Positions 6,774 to 14,826 of a stretch of DNA of 54,413 nucleotides are shown in pieces. The notes beneath the pieces are model-generated. The model saw only the letters and a program-made list of their open reading frames with translations. It had not been told where the DNA came from and did no database searches. This DNA is from an uncultured Eubacteriales bacterium (lineage in GTDB: Bacteria; Bacillota; Clostridia; Oscillospirales; Acutalibacteraceae): assembly GCA_900316385.1 (NCBI GenBank), contig ONCP01000011.1, positions 1 to 54,413 of the forward strand, in the 5' to 3' direction. A program made the translations under genes and the position numbers. Every line of letters begins with the position of its first letter. The stretch's first letter is position 1.

Positions 6774-8903
6774 ATGAATAATCGCGTTCATACGCCGATA
6801 GTATATCAATCGGAGGCTGCCGAATGCGGAGCGGCGGCATTGTGCGCCGTTCTTGCTTATTACGGAAAGAATGTTTCTACGGAAGTAATGAGACAGGAAA
6901 CCGAGGTTTCACGCGACGGCTGTTCGGCAGGCGCTATTATGCGCGCGGCGAAGAGAAATTCGCTTGATTGCCGTGGCTTTCGGAAAGAGCCGGAGGAACT
7001 TAAAACAATTAAAACTCCCTGTATTCTTCATTGGGAGTTTAACCACTTTGTTGTGTTTGAAGGGATCAAAGGAAACCACGCATATATCAACGATCCCGCG
7101 GTTGGGTATCGGAGGATCACTTTCTCCGAGCTTGACCGTTCCTTTACGGGCGTTGTTCTGACCTTTTCCCCAAAGCCTGAGTTTAAAAAAGCGAGGCAGA
7201 CTAATCATATTTTCAAATTATTCGGAAAACAGGTAAAGCTGAACCTCCGAGTAATAATAAGGCTGTTAACGGTCGGCTTGATGGCGGTCGTTCCCGCCGT
7301 TATGATACCTCTGCTTTCGCAGGTGTTCATCGATAACATATTTTTAGAGAAAAACACCGAATTGTTCTCGGGGCTTATCTGTTTTTTGGCAGGCTCCGTA
7401 ACACTGTATATAGTACTTAATATTTATCGATCATACCTTCTCGCGGCTTTCAGGAAAAAGCTTATGATCCTCTCCGCAAGAGAGTTGATCCTTAAAATAT
7501 TCAGCCTGCCGTTAAGCTTTTTTGAACATAGATACGCGGGCGAAATAGCGGAAAAAGTCAACAGCAATTCTCGCGCGGAGGCTTTTGTTTCCGATGAGTT
7601 TGCGGACGCGCTGCTGAATGTGTTGCAGGCAGTCGCGAATTTCACCGTAATGGTGATATATTGTCCCGAGCTGACCGTTGCCGCGTTGCTTTGTGTTTTT
7701 CTGAGCGTTCTTGTTACAGCGGTATCTTCCGGAAGAACGGGTTCTTTGGCGTTTGAATATCGCGCGCGCTTCGGACGGTTTTTCGGAGCGCTGTGCGCGG
7801 GCATACGTATCAGCTCAACAATAAAATCCTGCGGAGCGGAGAACGGCTATACAGGCGGCCTTATCGGCTTCAACGCTCGCGTCTTTGAATCGGAGAGGAA
7901 GCTTGGCGGACTACAATATATTTTTGATTCTCTTACGGACGCTTTATCATTATTGTCCGATGTCCTGATTCTGATAATGGGCGGCTTGTATGTTATTAAC
8001 GGCAGACTTACGATCGGCTCGCTTGTTGCTTTTTCAGCGGTTTTCGGAGCTTTTGTCGCGCCGATCAAATCGCTCGTCGGTCTGTCAAAAAGAGTGAGGA
8101 TCGCCTCGGCTGAACTGAAACGCGCGCAAGATATCGGTAATCTTGCCGACGCAAACGGCAAAACTAATAACGCCGCGCCGATTTCGAGAAAGCTCTCCGG
8201 TAAAATCGAAGTCAGTCATCTTTCATTTAAATATTCAGGCTCTGAGAATTCGGTGTTGTCTGATATTTGTTTTAAAGCGGAATGCGGCGAGTTTATTGCT
8301 GTTGTCGGCGCATCGGGCAGCGGAAAGACAACTCTGTTAAAGCTTTTGAGCGGACTGTATTCTCCGACCGAAGGAAGCGTTACATATGACGGCTTAAATG
8401 TTGAAAGTATCGCCGATTTTGCCTGTGCGGGTATTTCGGTGGTGGGACAGAACACGGAGATTTTTTCGGGTACTGTTCGTGATAATATTACGCTTTGGGA
8501 TAACAGCGTTACCGAGAATGAAATTATCCGCGCGGCTAAGGACGCGTGCATTCACGATTTGATCATGCGGAAGCCTAACGGTTATGATTATACGCTGGCC
8601 GAAAACGGTTCGGATATTTCAGGCGGAGAACGCCAACGCCTTGAGATAGCCAGGGCGCTTGTTTCCGATCCGACCGTACTCATTCTGGATGAGGCAACCG
8701 CTTCGCTTGATCCTATAACAGAAAAAAGAATCCTTTATAATATCAGACGCAGAGGGTGCACGGTTGTTTTGGCGGCGCACAGATTAAGCGCGATAAGAGA
8801 TTGCGACACAATAATTGTCCTTAAGGACGGGCGTATCGCGGAAGCAGGTACACATCCTGAACTGATGAGAGCAAAAGATTATTATAAACAGCTAGTAGAT
8901 TGA
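6774..8903 (+). CDS. C39 peptidase-containing ABC transporter (NHLP-type peptidase/permease/ATPase)
   Basis: The 709-residue protein cleaves a double-glycine leader and exports the core peptide. The N-terminal C39 peptidase (residues 1-130) has its catalytic Cys18 (SEAAECGAAAL), His91 (FNHFVVFEG) and Asp107 (INDPAVG). A membrane domain with about five or six segments follows (about 150-430), then an ATPase with Walker A GASGSGKT, signature ISGGERQR, Walker B VLILDEATASLD and the switch His in AAHR. The length and peptidase sequence fit the NHLP exporter family. The gene with its probable substrate lies 2.5 kb downstream in the same operon. Confidence 0.88.
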   Translation: MNNRVHTPIVYQSEAAECGAAALCAVLAYYGKNVSTEVMRQETEVSRDGCSAGAIMRAAKRNSLDCRGFRKEPEELKTIKTPCILHWEFNHFVVFEGIKGNHAYINDPAVGYRRITFSELDRSFTGVVLTFSPKPEFKKARQTNHIFKLFGKQVKLNLRVIIRLLTVGLMAVVPAVMIPLLSQVFIDNIFLEKNTELFSGLICFLAGSVTLYIVLNIYRSYLLAAFRKKLMILSARELILKIFSLPLSFFEHRYAGEIAEKVNSNSRAEAFVSDEFADALLNVLQAVANFTVMVIYCPELTVAALLCVFLSVLVTAVSSGRTGSLAFEYRARFGRFFGALCAGIRISSTIKSCGAENGYTGGLIGFNARVFESERKLGGLQYIFDSLTDALSLLSDVLILIMGGLYVINGRLTIGSLVAFSAVFGAFVAPIKSLVGLSKRVRIASAELKRAQDIGNLADANGKTNNAAPISRKLSGKIEVSHLSFKYSGSENSVLSDICFKAECGEFIAVVGASGSGKTTLLKLLSGLYSPTEGSVTYDGLNVESIADFACAGISVVGQNTEIFSGTVRDNITLWDNSVTENEIIRAAKDACIHDLIMRKPNGYDYTLAENGSDISGGERQRLEIARALVSDPTVLILDEATASLDPITEKRILYNIRRRGCTVVLAAHRLSAIRDCDTIIVLKDGRIAEAGTHPELMRAKDYYKQLVD

Positions 8904-8904
8904 T

Positions 8905-11457
8905 ATGGAACAATTCAAAACGATCCGCTTGAGCGCGGGAAACAACTTAATAATCGACAACGCCTCAGACGCTTTTCGTGTGGACAGCGGAGTTGTGCTT
9001 ATATATATTGTGTCGCTTGACGGGAAATCGGTCGGACGCCGAACCTTTTTGTGCGAAGCTAAATGCGGAGAGGTGATTCCTGCGTTCAACTATACCGACA
9101 GGGATGGGCTCAAGCTCTGCTTTTGCTTTTCTTCCCGTAACGCCGAGGTTGCCGTTATGCATGGGCTATCAACTAAGGTTTTGCGGAGGCGGTTCGCCGA
9201 AAAAGCAGGAATAAATCATTTTGAAATCGAGGGATATGACGAGGCTGTCGCCGAGAAATTCAGACTTCTGTCCGTGCTTGACGAAGGATATCTTATGAGG
9301 CGAAACAAGAATGACGAAAATGTCTCAAACGGCATAGCTTCTGAAATCACTAACGCTTTTTCACGCAAAAAGAATAGTAAGGAAAGAACGGATAATTCCC
9401 TATATAATGCCCTTGCCGTTATTTGCGGGCATTCCGATATCGAGCTTGTATCATATGATGAGTTGAACAAGGCGGGCTTCTCAGACCCGCAGCTTGATGA
9501 TATAGCCTCGTTGTCGGGTTTCGCGTATCGCGAAATAAAGCTTGAAGACAATTGGTTTGATCAGAATATCGGCGCGTTGCTGGTGTTTGATGAACAGGGG
9601 GCGCCCGTTGCCTGCTTGCCTGTAAATAACCGCTGTTACAGGCTTTATACCAAAGACGGAAGGATCGTAAGAGCGGATAGAGCATGCGCGGAAAAGCTTC
9701 GCTCAAGGGCTTACGTATTTTATCGGCCGTTACCGCCCGTGAAGCTTTCAAGGTCGAAAATATTTGCTTTCTGGATTAAAAGCCTGAAAATAACTGCCGT
9801 TCTGAAATATTATTTGGTTTCGTTGATAACAGCGGTGATCGCTCTTTCGATACCTATAATCAGTCGGGAGCTTTATAATCTGTATATTCCTCTTGGGCTT
9901 GGCAGGATCCTGCTGGAGCTTGGCGCGCTTTTGACAGGACTTATGGCGGCGAATGTATTGTTTTCGATAGTTCGTCAGCTTTCTCTTTTCGGACAAAGCT
10001 CAAAGGTCGGGTATGATTTTCAAAACGCCGTCATACACAGATTGGTTAATCTGCCGCAGAGCTTTTTCAGGCGTTATGATTCCGCCGAGCTCGCTGTGGG
10101 CGTTTCAACTGCCTCGTCGAGTTCAGGCAAAATAACGGGAGAGTTGATATCGCTTGTTATGAGCGCGTTCATCGCCTGTATTTATTTTGCGTGTATGCTT
10201 TATATTTCCCCGATAATGAGCGCTTGGGGAGTCGCCGCGTTGCTTTTTTATTCGGCGGTTTACTTGGTTTTGACATTCTTTGTTTCCGAGCGGTCCTGCC
10301 GATACGCGGATGCCGACGCGCGGACAACCGCTGTTCTCGTTCGCTTGATCCGCGGAGTCGATAAGCTTAAAACCTCGGCTGCCGAGGAACAGGCGTTTCT
10401 GAATTATCTTGAGCCTTATTTGAAGGAGCGTGCTCTGGAGGAGAAAACCGAACACTCACGCGGGTATATGCGCACGCTTTCTCTTGCGTCCTCGGGATTA
10501 TTTGCCTTGCTTTTTTATTCGGTTTGTTATTTTGGAAATTTTGATATAGGCGCAGGCGAGTTTATCGCTTTTATCTCTGTTTTCGGAGGACTTGCAGGGT
10601 ATGTCACGATTATAATAAACAGCGTTGCCGATATCAGATCCGAGATACCTGTACTTAAAAGATTAAAACCGATCTTTGACGAAGAACCCGAGAATATGCG
10701 GAGCAAATACGTACTGAATCGTTTTGAAAATGAAATCAGGCTTGAGAATGTAAGCTTCTCATATGGAAAAGAACCTGTGCTCCGCAATATAAACCTTACA
10801 ATAAAAAAAGGGGAATATGTTGCGTTGACAGGCGCCTCGGGCAGCGGAAAGTCTACGCTGATAAAGCTTTTGCTGGGATTTGAGAAGCCGACAGAGGGAA
10901 GGATCCTGTATGACGGATATAATCTTGAAGACTTGAATAAAAAGCTGCTCAGAAAGAATATCGGAGCCGTTTTGCAGGACAGTCACCTTATCGCGGGCAG
11001 TATTTATGACAATATAACCGTTTCGCGTCCCGACGCTTCCTTAGCCGAGGTCAGCGCCGCTGTTAAGCTTTGCGCGCTTGATGAGGATATCAAAAAAATG
11101 CCGATGGGGCTGCACACGATCCTGAGCGAGGAAAATTCCATGGTATCCGAGGGACAGAAGCAGCGGATCCTGATCGCGCGCGCGATCGTTTCAAACCCCG
11201 ATATTCTTGTTCTTGACGAAGCAACGAGCGCGCTGGATAACAGAGTGCAAGGCATTGTTACCGATACGTTGAAAAAATCTTCCGCAACAAAAATAGCGGC
11301 GGCTCACAGATTAAGCACGGTTATGGAGTGCGATCGGGTAATAGTAATTGAAAACGGCAGAGCGGTTGAGCAGGGGTCGCCCGCGAAGCTGTTGAAAGAG
11401 AACGGATTATTCGCGCGACTGGCGCAAAGACAAACAGGAGGGTATGAGAATGAATGA
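8905..11457 (+). CDS. Second exporter ABC transporter (NHLP-type permease/ATPase with N-terminal regulatory region)
   Basis: The 850-residue protein is the partner ABC subunit of NHLP-type exporters. Its first 270 residues are not a peptidase; they begin with a beta-rich, cyclic-nucleotide-fold-like part and end near HSDIELVSYDEL. A permease domain covers about residues 290-590 and an ATPase about 600-850, with Walker A GASGSGKST, Walker B ILVLDEATSALD and AAHR. The ATPase signature is altered to VSEGQKQR where LSGGQ is usual. It starts one base after the C39 transporter stop. The pair probably forms a heterodimer with the C39 protein. The next gene overlaps its end by 8 bases. Confidence 0.83.
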   Translation: MEQFKTIRLSAGNNLIIDNASDAFRVDSGVVLIYIVSLDGKSVGRRTFLCEAKCGEVIPAFNYTDRDGLKLCFCFSSRNAEVAVMHGLSTKVLRRRFAEKAGINHFEIEGYDEAVAEKFRLLSVLDEGYLMRRNKNDENVSNGIASEITNAFSRKKNSKERTDNSLYNALAVICGHSDIELVSYDELNKAGFSDPQLDDIASLSGFAYREIKLEDNWFDQNIGALLVFDEQGAPVACLPVNNRCYRLYTKDGRIVRADRACAEKLRSRAYVFYRPLPPVKLSRSKIFAFWIKSLKITAVLKYYLVSLITAVIALSIPIISRELYNLYIPLGLGRILLELGALLTGLMAANVLFSIVRQLSLFGQSSKVGYDFQNAVIHRLVNLPQSFFRRYDSAELAVGVSTASSSSGKITGELISLVMSAFIACIYFACMLYISPIMSAWGVAALLFYSAVYLVLTFFVSERSCRYADADARTTAVLVRLIRGVDKLKTSAAEEQAFLNYLEPYLKERALEEKTEHSRGYMRTLSLASSGLFALLFYSVCYFGNFDIGAGEFIAFISVFGGLAGYVTIIINSVADIRSEIPVLKRLKPIFDEEPENMRSKYVLNRFENEIRLENVSFSYGKEPVLRNINLTIKKGEYVALTGASGSGKSTLIKLLLGFEKPTEGRILYDGYNLEDLNKKLLRKNIGAVLQDSHLIAGSIYDNITVSRPDASLAEVSAAVKLCALDEDIKKMPMGLHTILSEENSMVSEGQKQRILIARAIVSNPDILVLDEATSALDNRVQGIVTDTLKKSSATKIAAAHRLSTVMECDRVIVIENGRAVEQGSPAKLLKENGLFARLAQRQTGGYENE

Positions 11458-11761
11458 TAATGAATTGCTCAAGGCGGCGGGCGAGGTGCTCCGCAACGAA
11501 AGCTCAGCTGACGCGTTCGAAAGCGCGGGTTCTTTTGAGGAAATCCGAGACGCTTTCGCGCGCTGCGGAAAGGCTTTGAGCTTAAGCGAGGTCGAAAGGC
11601 TCGGCAAGCTGCTGAATAATGATGAGCTCAGCGAGAACGAGCTTGATGACGTGCGAGGCGGAATGACTCGGGAAATCCTGATGATCGGCGGGATCGTCGC
11701 CGCGATCGTGGCTGTCGGAGCGTGCCGCGCCGCGTATTTGAGAGCTGAAAAGGATAGATGA
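11450..11761 (+). CDS. Double-glycine leader peptide precursor (candidate bacteriocin or pheromone)
   Basis: The 103-residue precursor has a 71-residue acidic leader ending ELSENELDDVRGG, a typical C39 cleavage site, and a 32-residue core. The core is mostly one hydrophobic segment (EILMIGGIVAAIVAVGAC) with a single Cys and a charged tail (LRAEKDR). The leader resembles Nif11/NHLP-type leaders, which are unusually long. ATG 11450 is chosen because AGGAGGG lies 7 bases before it; ATG 11444 is too close. No RiPP-modifying enzyme (LanM, YcaO, radical SAM) is encoded in the operon, so the core may be unmodified. It may act as a bacteriocin, a pheromone for the downstream kinase, or a membrane component. 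Confidence 0.75.
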   Translation: MNDNELLKAAGEVLRNESSADAFESAGSFEEIRDAFARCGKALSLSEVERLGKLLNNDELSENELDDVRGGMTREILMIGGIVAAIVAVGACRAAYLRAEKDR

Positions 11762-11762
11762 A

Positions 11763-12152
11763 ATGCAAAGACAAATCGATTCCAACGGTATAATAATATT
11801 TGATGATAACGGAAAAAAGCTTTTGTCCATCACAGAGAGCTTTTCCGACGGAGTAATGAACTTTTCGGTTTCGGGAGAGCTGAGCTCAGGTGTTTCCTAT
11901 GATTTTGAGGACGAACTCACCGCGGCTGCAAGCGTGTGTAAAAAAATCGATCTTGATCTAAAAGGCGTGACTTATGTTTCAGCTGTGGCCTTTAGAGCTC
12001 TTATTGCCGTGCAACAGCTTGTTGACAAGGACGACGAGGCAACGCTGCGTATTTGCTCAATTAACAGGATGCTTCTTAGGCAATTTAGGGATAACGGCTT
12101 TGACAGGCTCTTTATCATTGATAACAATATATTGACGGAAGGTATGATATGA
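11763..12152 (+). CDS. STAS-domain protein (anti-anti-sigma-like)
   Basis: The 129-residue protein carries a STAS domain (about residues 30-120): KIDLDLKGVTYVSAVAFRAL matches the core helix-strand of the SpoIIAA fold, followed by RMLLRQFRDNGFDRLFIID. At the place where SpoIIAA-like proteins have the phosphorylated Ser (the DSSG motif) this protein reads SAVA, so regulation by that Ser is unlikely. It is coupled to its neighbours: it begins two bases after the peptide gene and overlaps the next gene by an ATGA. A role as a protein-protein adaptor in the kinase circuit is an inference. Confidence 0.7.
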   Translation: MQRQIDSNGIIIFDDNGKKLLSITESFSDGVMNFSVSGELSSGVSYDFEDELTAAASVCKKIDLDLKGVTYVSAVAFRALIAVQQLVDKDDEATLRICSINRMLLRQFRDNGFDRLFIIDNNILTEGMI

Positions 12153-12916
12153 AGATTGTTAATACCCTCGGAGGAGACAAAAAATATATTTTTGCCGTGT
12201 TTTCCGACAAGGACGAGCGCAGGGTTTTGGGAATAATCGATCAATTATCCGACATTGGAGTAAATGTTAGGTACGATAACGGAACAAACGACTGTATCGA
12301 GCCTCTGAATGTCTGCAACGCGGTATTGCTGTTCGTGTCAAACAATATTATCGGCGCTCATAACTGCCAAAGTCGCTTGAACAATGCTGTAATTGCCAAA
12401 AAACCCGTTGTTGCCGTGTATCTGGAAAAAACTCATCTTACGCCGACTATGGAGCTTCAGCTTTCTTCCGCGTCGTCAGTTTTATTGTGGGAGACAGACG
12501 AAAAAGAGCTGTTCGAAATACTGCTAAATAATGAATTTGTAAAGGAATGCTCACAACAGGATGTTCTATGCGGTGATAATGAGCCTTACGCGACCGATGA
12601 TTCAAGCTTTGTATTGATTCGTGAAAAAACAGGAGAAAAAATATCTATCCCCCGTGCGGGCTTGAGGCTGGGGCGGAGGCGCTCGCTGTGCGATTATACT
12701 GTCGAAGGCAATAAAACACTAAGCCGTCTCCACGCTACGTTCGGCGTGAATAATGATCGCTGTACCGTGACAGACAACGATTCGCTGAACGGGGTATACA
12801 TAAACGGAGTCAGACTTCCCGCCAACGCCTGTGCGGAGCTAAAGGAAAACGACGAGCTCCGCCTCGGAAGCGAACGCTTTATATTATCTAAGGATACACG
12901 GGAGATAAATAAATGA
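12149..12916 (+). CDS. TIR-FHA fusion protein
   Basis: The 255-residue cytoplasmic protein joins a TIR-like domain to a phosphothreonine-binding FHA domain. The TIR part (about residues 10-130) begins KYIFAVFSDKDERRVLGII and has the strand-loop VLLFVSNNIIGAHNC followed by PVVAVYLEK. The position expected to hold the catalytic Glu of NADase TIRs appears to be Arg (NCQSRL), judged by eye. The FHA part (about 152-250) keeps the key residues: LGRRR, LSRLHA and SLNGVYING. It lies between the STAS gene and the Ser/Thr kinase with ATGA overlaps on both sides, so the FHA domain probably reads threonines phosphorylated by that kinase. Confidence 0.72.
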   Translation: MKIVNTLGGDKKYIFAVFSDKDERRVLGIIDQLSDIGVNVRYDNGTNDCIEPLNVCNAVLLFVSNNIIGAHNCQSRLNNAVIAKKPVVAVYLEKTHLTPTMELQLSSASSVLLWETDEKELFEILLNNEFVKECSQQDVLCGDNEPYATDDSSFVLIREKTGEKISIPRAGLRLGRRRSLCDYTVEGNKTLSRLHATFGVNNDRCTVTDNDSLNGVYINGVRLPANACAELKENDELRLGSERFILSKDTREINK

Positions 12917-14814
12917 AACGGTATTGCTATAACTGTATGAAGCCGCTTAGCTCCGAAAAATGCTTGGCTTGCGGCTATACTTTTAAAGTTCCGCCGACCC
13001 ATCATCTTATGCAGGGAACTGTCCTTAATAACCGCTATCTGATAGGCAACGCGATAGGCGAAGGCGGCTTTGGGATCACTTATATCGGCAGAGACTTGAA
13101 TCTGGATATGATCGTGGCTGTCAAGGAGTTTTATCCAAAGGGCTTTGTTAATCGTAATAATCTTGCTTCAAACAACGTTGAAGTCAGCGGAAAAACCAAC
13201 AGCGAATTATTTGAAAAGGGCAGAAAAAAGCTTATTCGTGAGGCGAGAACGCTCGCCAGATTTTCGGGGACAAAAAGCATAGTCGATGTGCGTGATTATT
13301 TTGAGAATAATAATACAGGCTACATCGTAATGGAATATATTCGCGGAGAAACGCTCAAAAGCCGAATTGAAAGGTACGGAGTGTTTTCTCCCGACGAGTT
13401 GATCTCCAAGATGATGCCGTTGTTTTATGCGCTTGAAAAGCTTCACGACGCGGGACTGATCCATCGTGATATAAGTCCCGACAATATAATGCTCGTTGAC
13501 GACGGCGGGATCAAGCTGATGGATTTCGGCGCTACACGTAATGTGAACTTTATTACCGACCGAACGCTTTCTGTTATGCTTAAGCCCGGGTACGCTCCCG
13601 ATGAGCAATACCGCGTCAGGGGAGTTCAGGGACCGTGGACGGATATCTACGCGATTTGTTCAACGATTTATAAATGCATTACGGGAGTAACGCCCGATGA
13701 TTCTCTCGAAAGGGCGTTCAGCGATAAGCTCAAAGCTCCGAGTGAGCTTGACGTGGAAATCTCAGATGAGCTGGAAAAAGTCATTTTGAAGGGAATGTCA
13801 CCGTGCCGCGAGGACAGATATCAAAATATGACTGAGTTTATCAACGCTGTTAACTCAGCGATAAGAAGCGAGCGTGATACTCTCGGCGAAGCGTACGATG
13901 ATAACGACCGTACCGTATATTACACCGAGGACGAGCCGCTGACCAAAGACTTTAAGGAACCTGACAATAATGAGCTTCAGCTTTCCCCAAAAAACGGCAG
14001 GGGGCGCAAACGGCTTTTTGCTGCGTTGACTTTTATGATCATCACCGTAATGATAACGGCTTTTGTCTTTTACGAACGCGCGGGCTACACCAAGATCCCC
14101 AAGGTGTACTCGCTTTCGGAGAGCTCGGCTCGGAGCACTCTTAAAAAAAGCGGTCTGAAATATAAGTTTAATTACGAATACTCCGACAAGCTCGGTAAAG
14201 GCAAGGTCATTACACAGAAGCCCTCTGCGGGAGAAAATGTTAAAAAGTCTACGATCGTTAACGTCACGGTCAGCAAAGGCAAGCTGGTCGCTGTTCCCAA
14301 TGTTATCGGTTCAACAGAGAAAAAGGCAAAGACGCTGATCACGGACGCGTCGCTGAAGCTGACGGTGAAAAACGGAGTGTATTCGAACAGCGTCAGGAAG
14401 GGTTTGGTTTTAAACCAAAATCCCAATGCCGCCTCCGCGCTTGCCGAGGGCTCGACCGTAAGCGTAGTTATAAGCAAGGGCAAAAAACCTGTTGCCGTAC
14501 CGAATTTATACGGCTTAACTCTCAGGAAAGCCAAAGAAAAAGCAAAGCGCTTTAAGATAAAGCTTAAATACGAGTACAGTGACAGCAGTGAAGGCACAGT
14601 AATAAAACAAAGCCTGAAAGCAGGGGACAGGGTACCCGAAAACTCCAAACTGACAATAACGGTGAGCAAGGGGGCGGAACCCACTGAGCCCCCGACCGAG
14701 ACCGAATACTCTGCCTACTATGAGCAGGAATACCCGACCGAAGCGGCCGAAAGCCCAACAAAAGCCGCGACTGAGCCGCAGACCTTGGGTGAATTGAAGT
14801 TTGACGATATATGA
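12913..14814 (+). CDS. Membrane Ser/Thr protein kinase with zinc ribbon and three PASTA domains
   Basis: The 633-residue protein has an N-terminal zinc ribbon (Cys5, 8, 17, 20), then a Hanks-type kinase (about residues 37-310): GEGGFG loop, VAVKEF lysine, catalytic IHRDISPDN, DFG (MDFGATR) and YAPDEQY. One membrane segment (about 367-388) leads to three PASTA repeats outside (about 392-592), each starting PKVYSL, PNVIGS or PNLYGL, and a Pro/Thr/Glu-rich tail. PASTA domains bind muropeptides or beta-lactam-like ligands, so the kinase may sense the cell wall. It is coupled to the TIR-FHA gene by ATGA, unlike the housekeeping PrkC, which normally sits with a PP2C phosphatase. No phosphatase is seen here. 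Confidence 0.88.
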   Translation: MKRYCYNCMKPLSSEKCLACGYTFKVPPTHHLMQGTVLNNRYLIGNAIGEGGFGITYIGRDLNLDMIVAVKEFYPKGFVNRNNLASNNVEVSGKTNSELFEKGRKKLIREARTLARFSGTKSIVDVRDYFENNNTGYIVMEYIRGETLKSRIERYGVFSPDELISKMMPLFYALEKLHDAGLIHRDISPDNIMLVDDGGIKLMDFGATRNVNFITDRTLSVMLKPGYAPDEQYRVRGVQGPWTDIYAICSTIYKCITGVTPDDSLERAFSDKLKAPSELDVEISDELEKVILKGMSPCREDRYQNMTEFINAVNSAIRSERDTLGEAYDDNDRTVYYTEDEPLTKDFKEPDNNELQLSPKNGRGRKRLFAALTFMIITVMITAFVFYERAGYTKIPKVYSLSESSARSTLKKSGLKYKFNYEYSDKLGKGKVITQKPSAGENVKKSTIVNVTVSKGKLVAVPNVIGSTEKKAKTLITDASLKLTVKNGVYSNSVRKGLVLNQNPNAASALAEGSTVSVVISKGKKPVAVPNLYGLTLRKAKEKAKRFKIKLKYEYSDSSEGTVIKQSLKAGDRVPENSKLTITVSKGAEPTEPPTETEYSAYYEQEYPTEAAESPTKAATEPQTLGELKFDDI

Positions 14815-14826
14815 AAAGAGATGTTT

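Noticed and set aside
11450..11761. AgrD-type cyclic peptide precursor
   Set aside because: No AgrB protease is present, and the GG motif with the C39 exporter fits a double-glycine peptide instead.
12913..14814. Housekeeping PrkC/Stk1
   Set aside because: The N-terminal zinc ribbon, the lack of a PP2C gene and the exporter context point to a dedicated kinase; the housekeeping copy is probably elsewhere.
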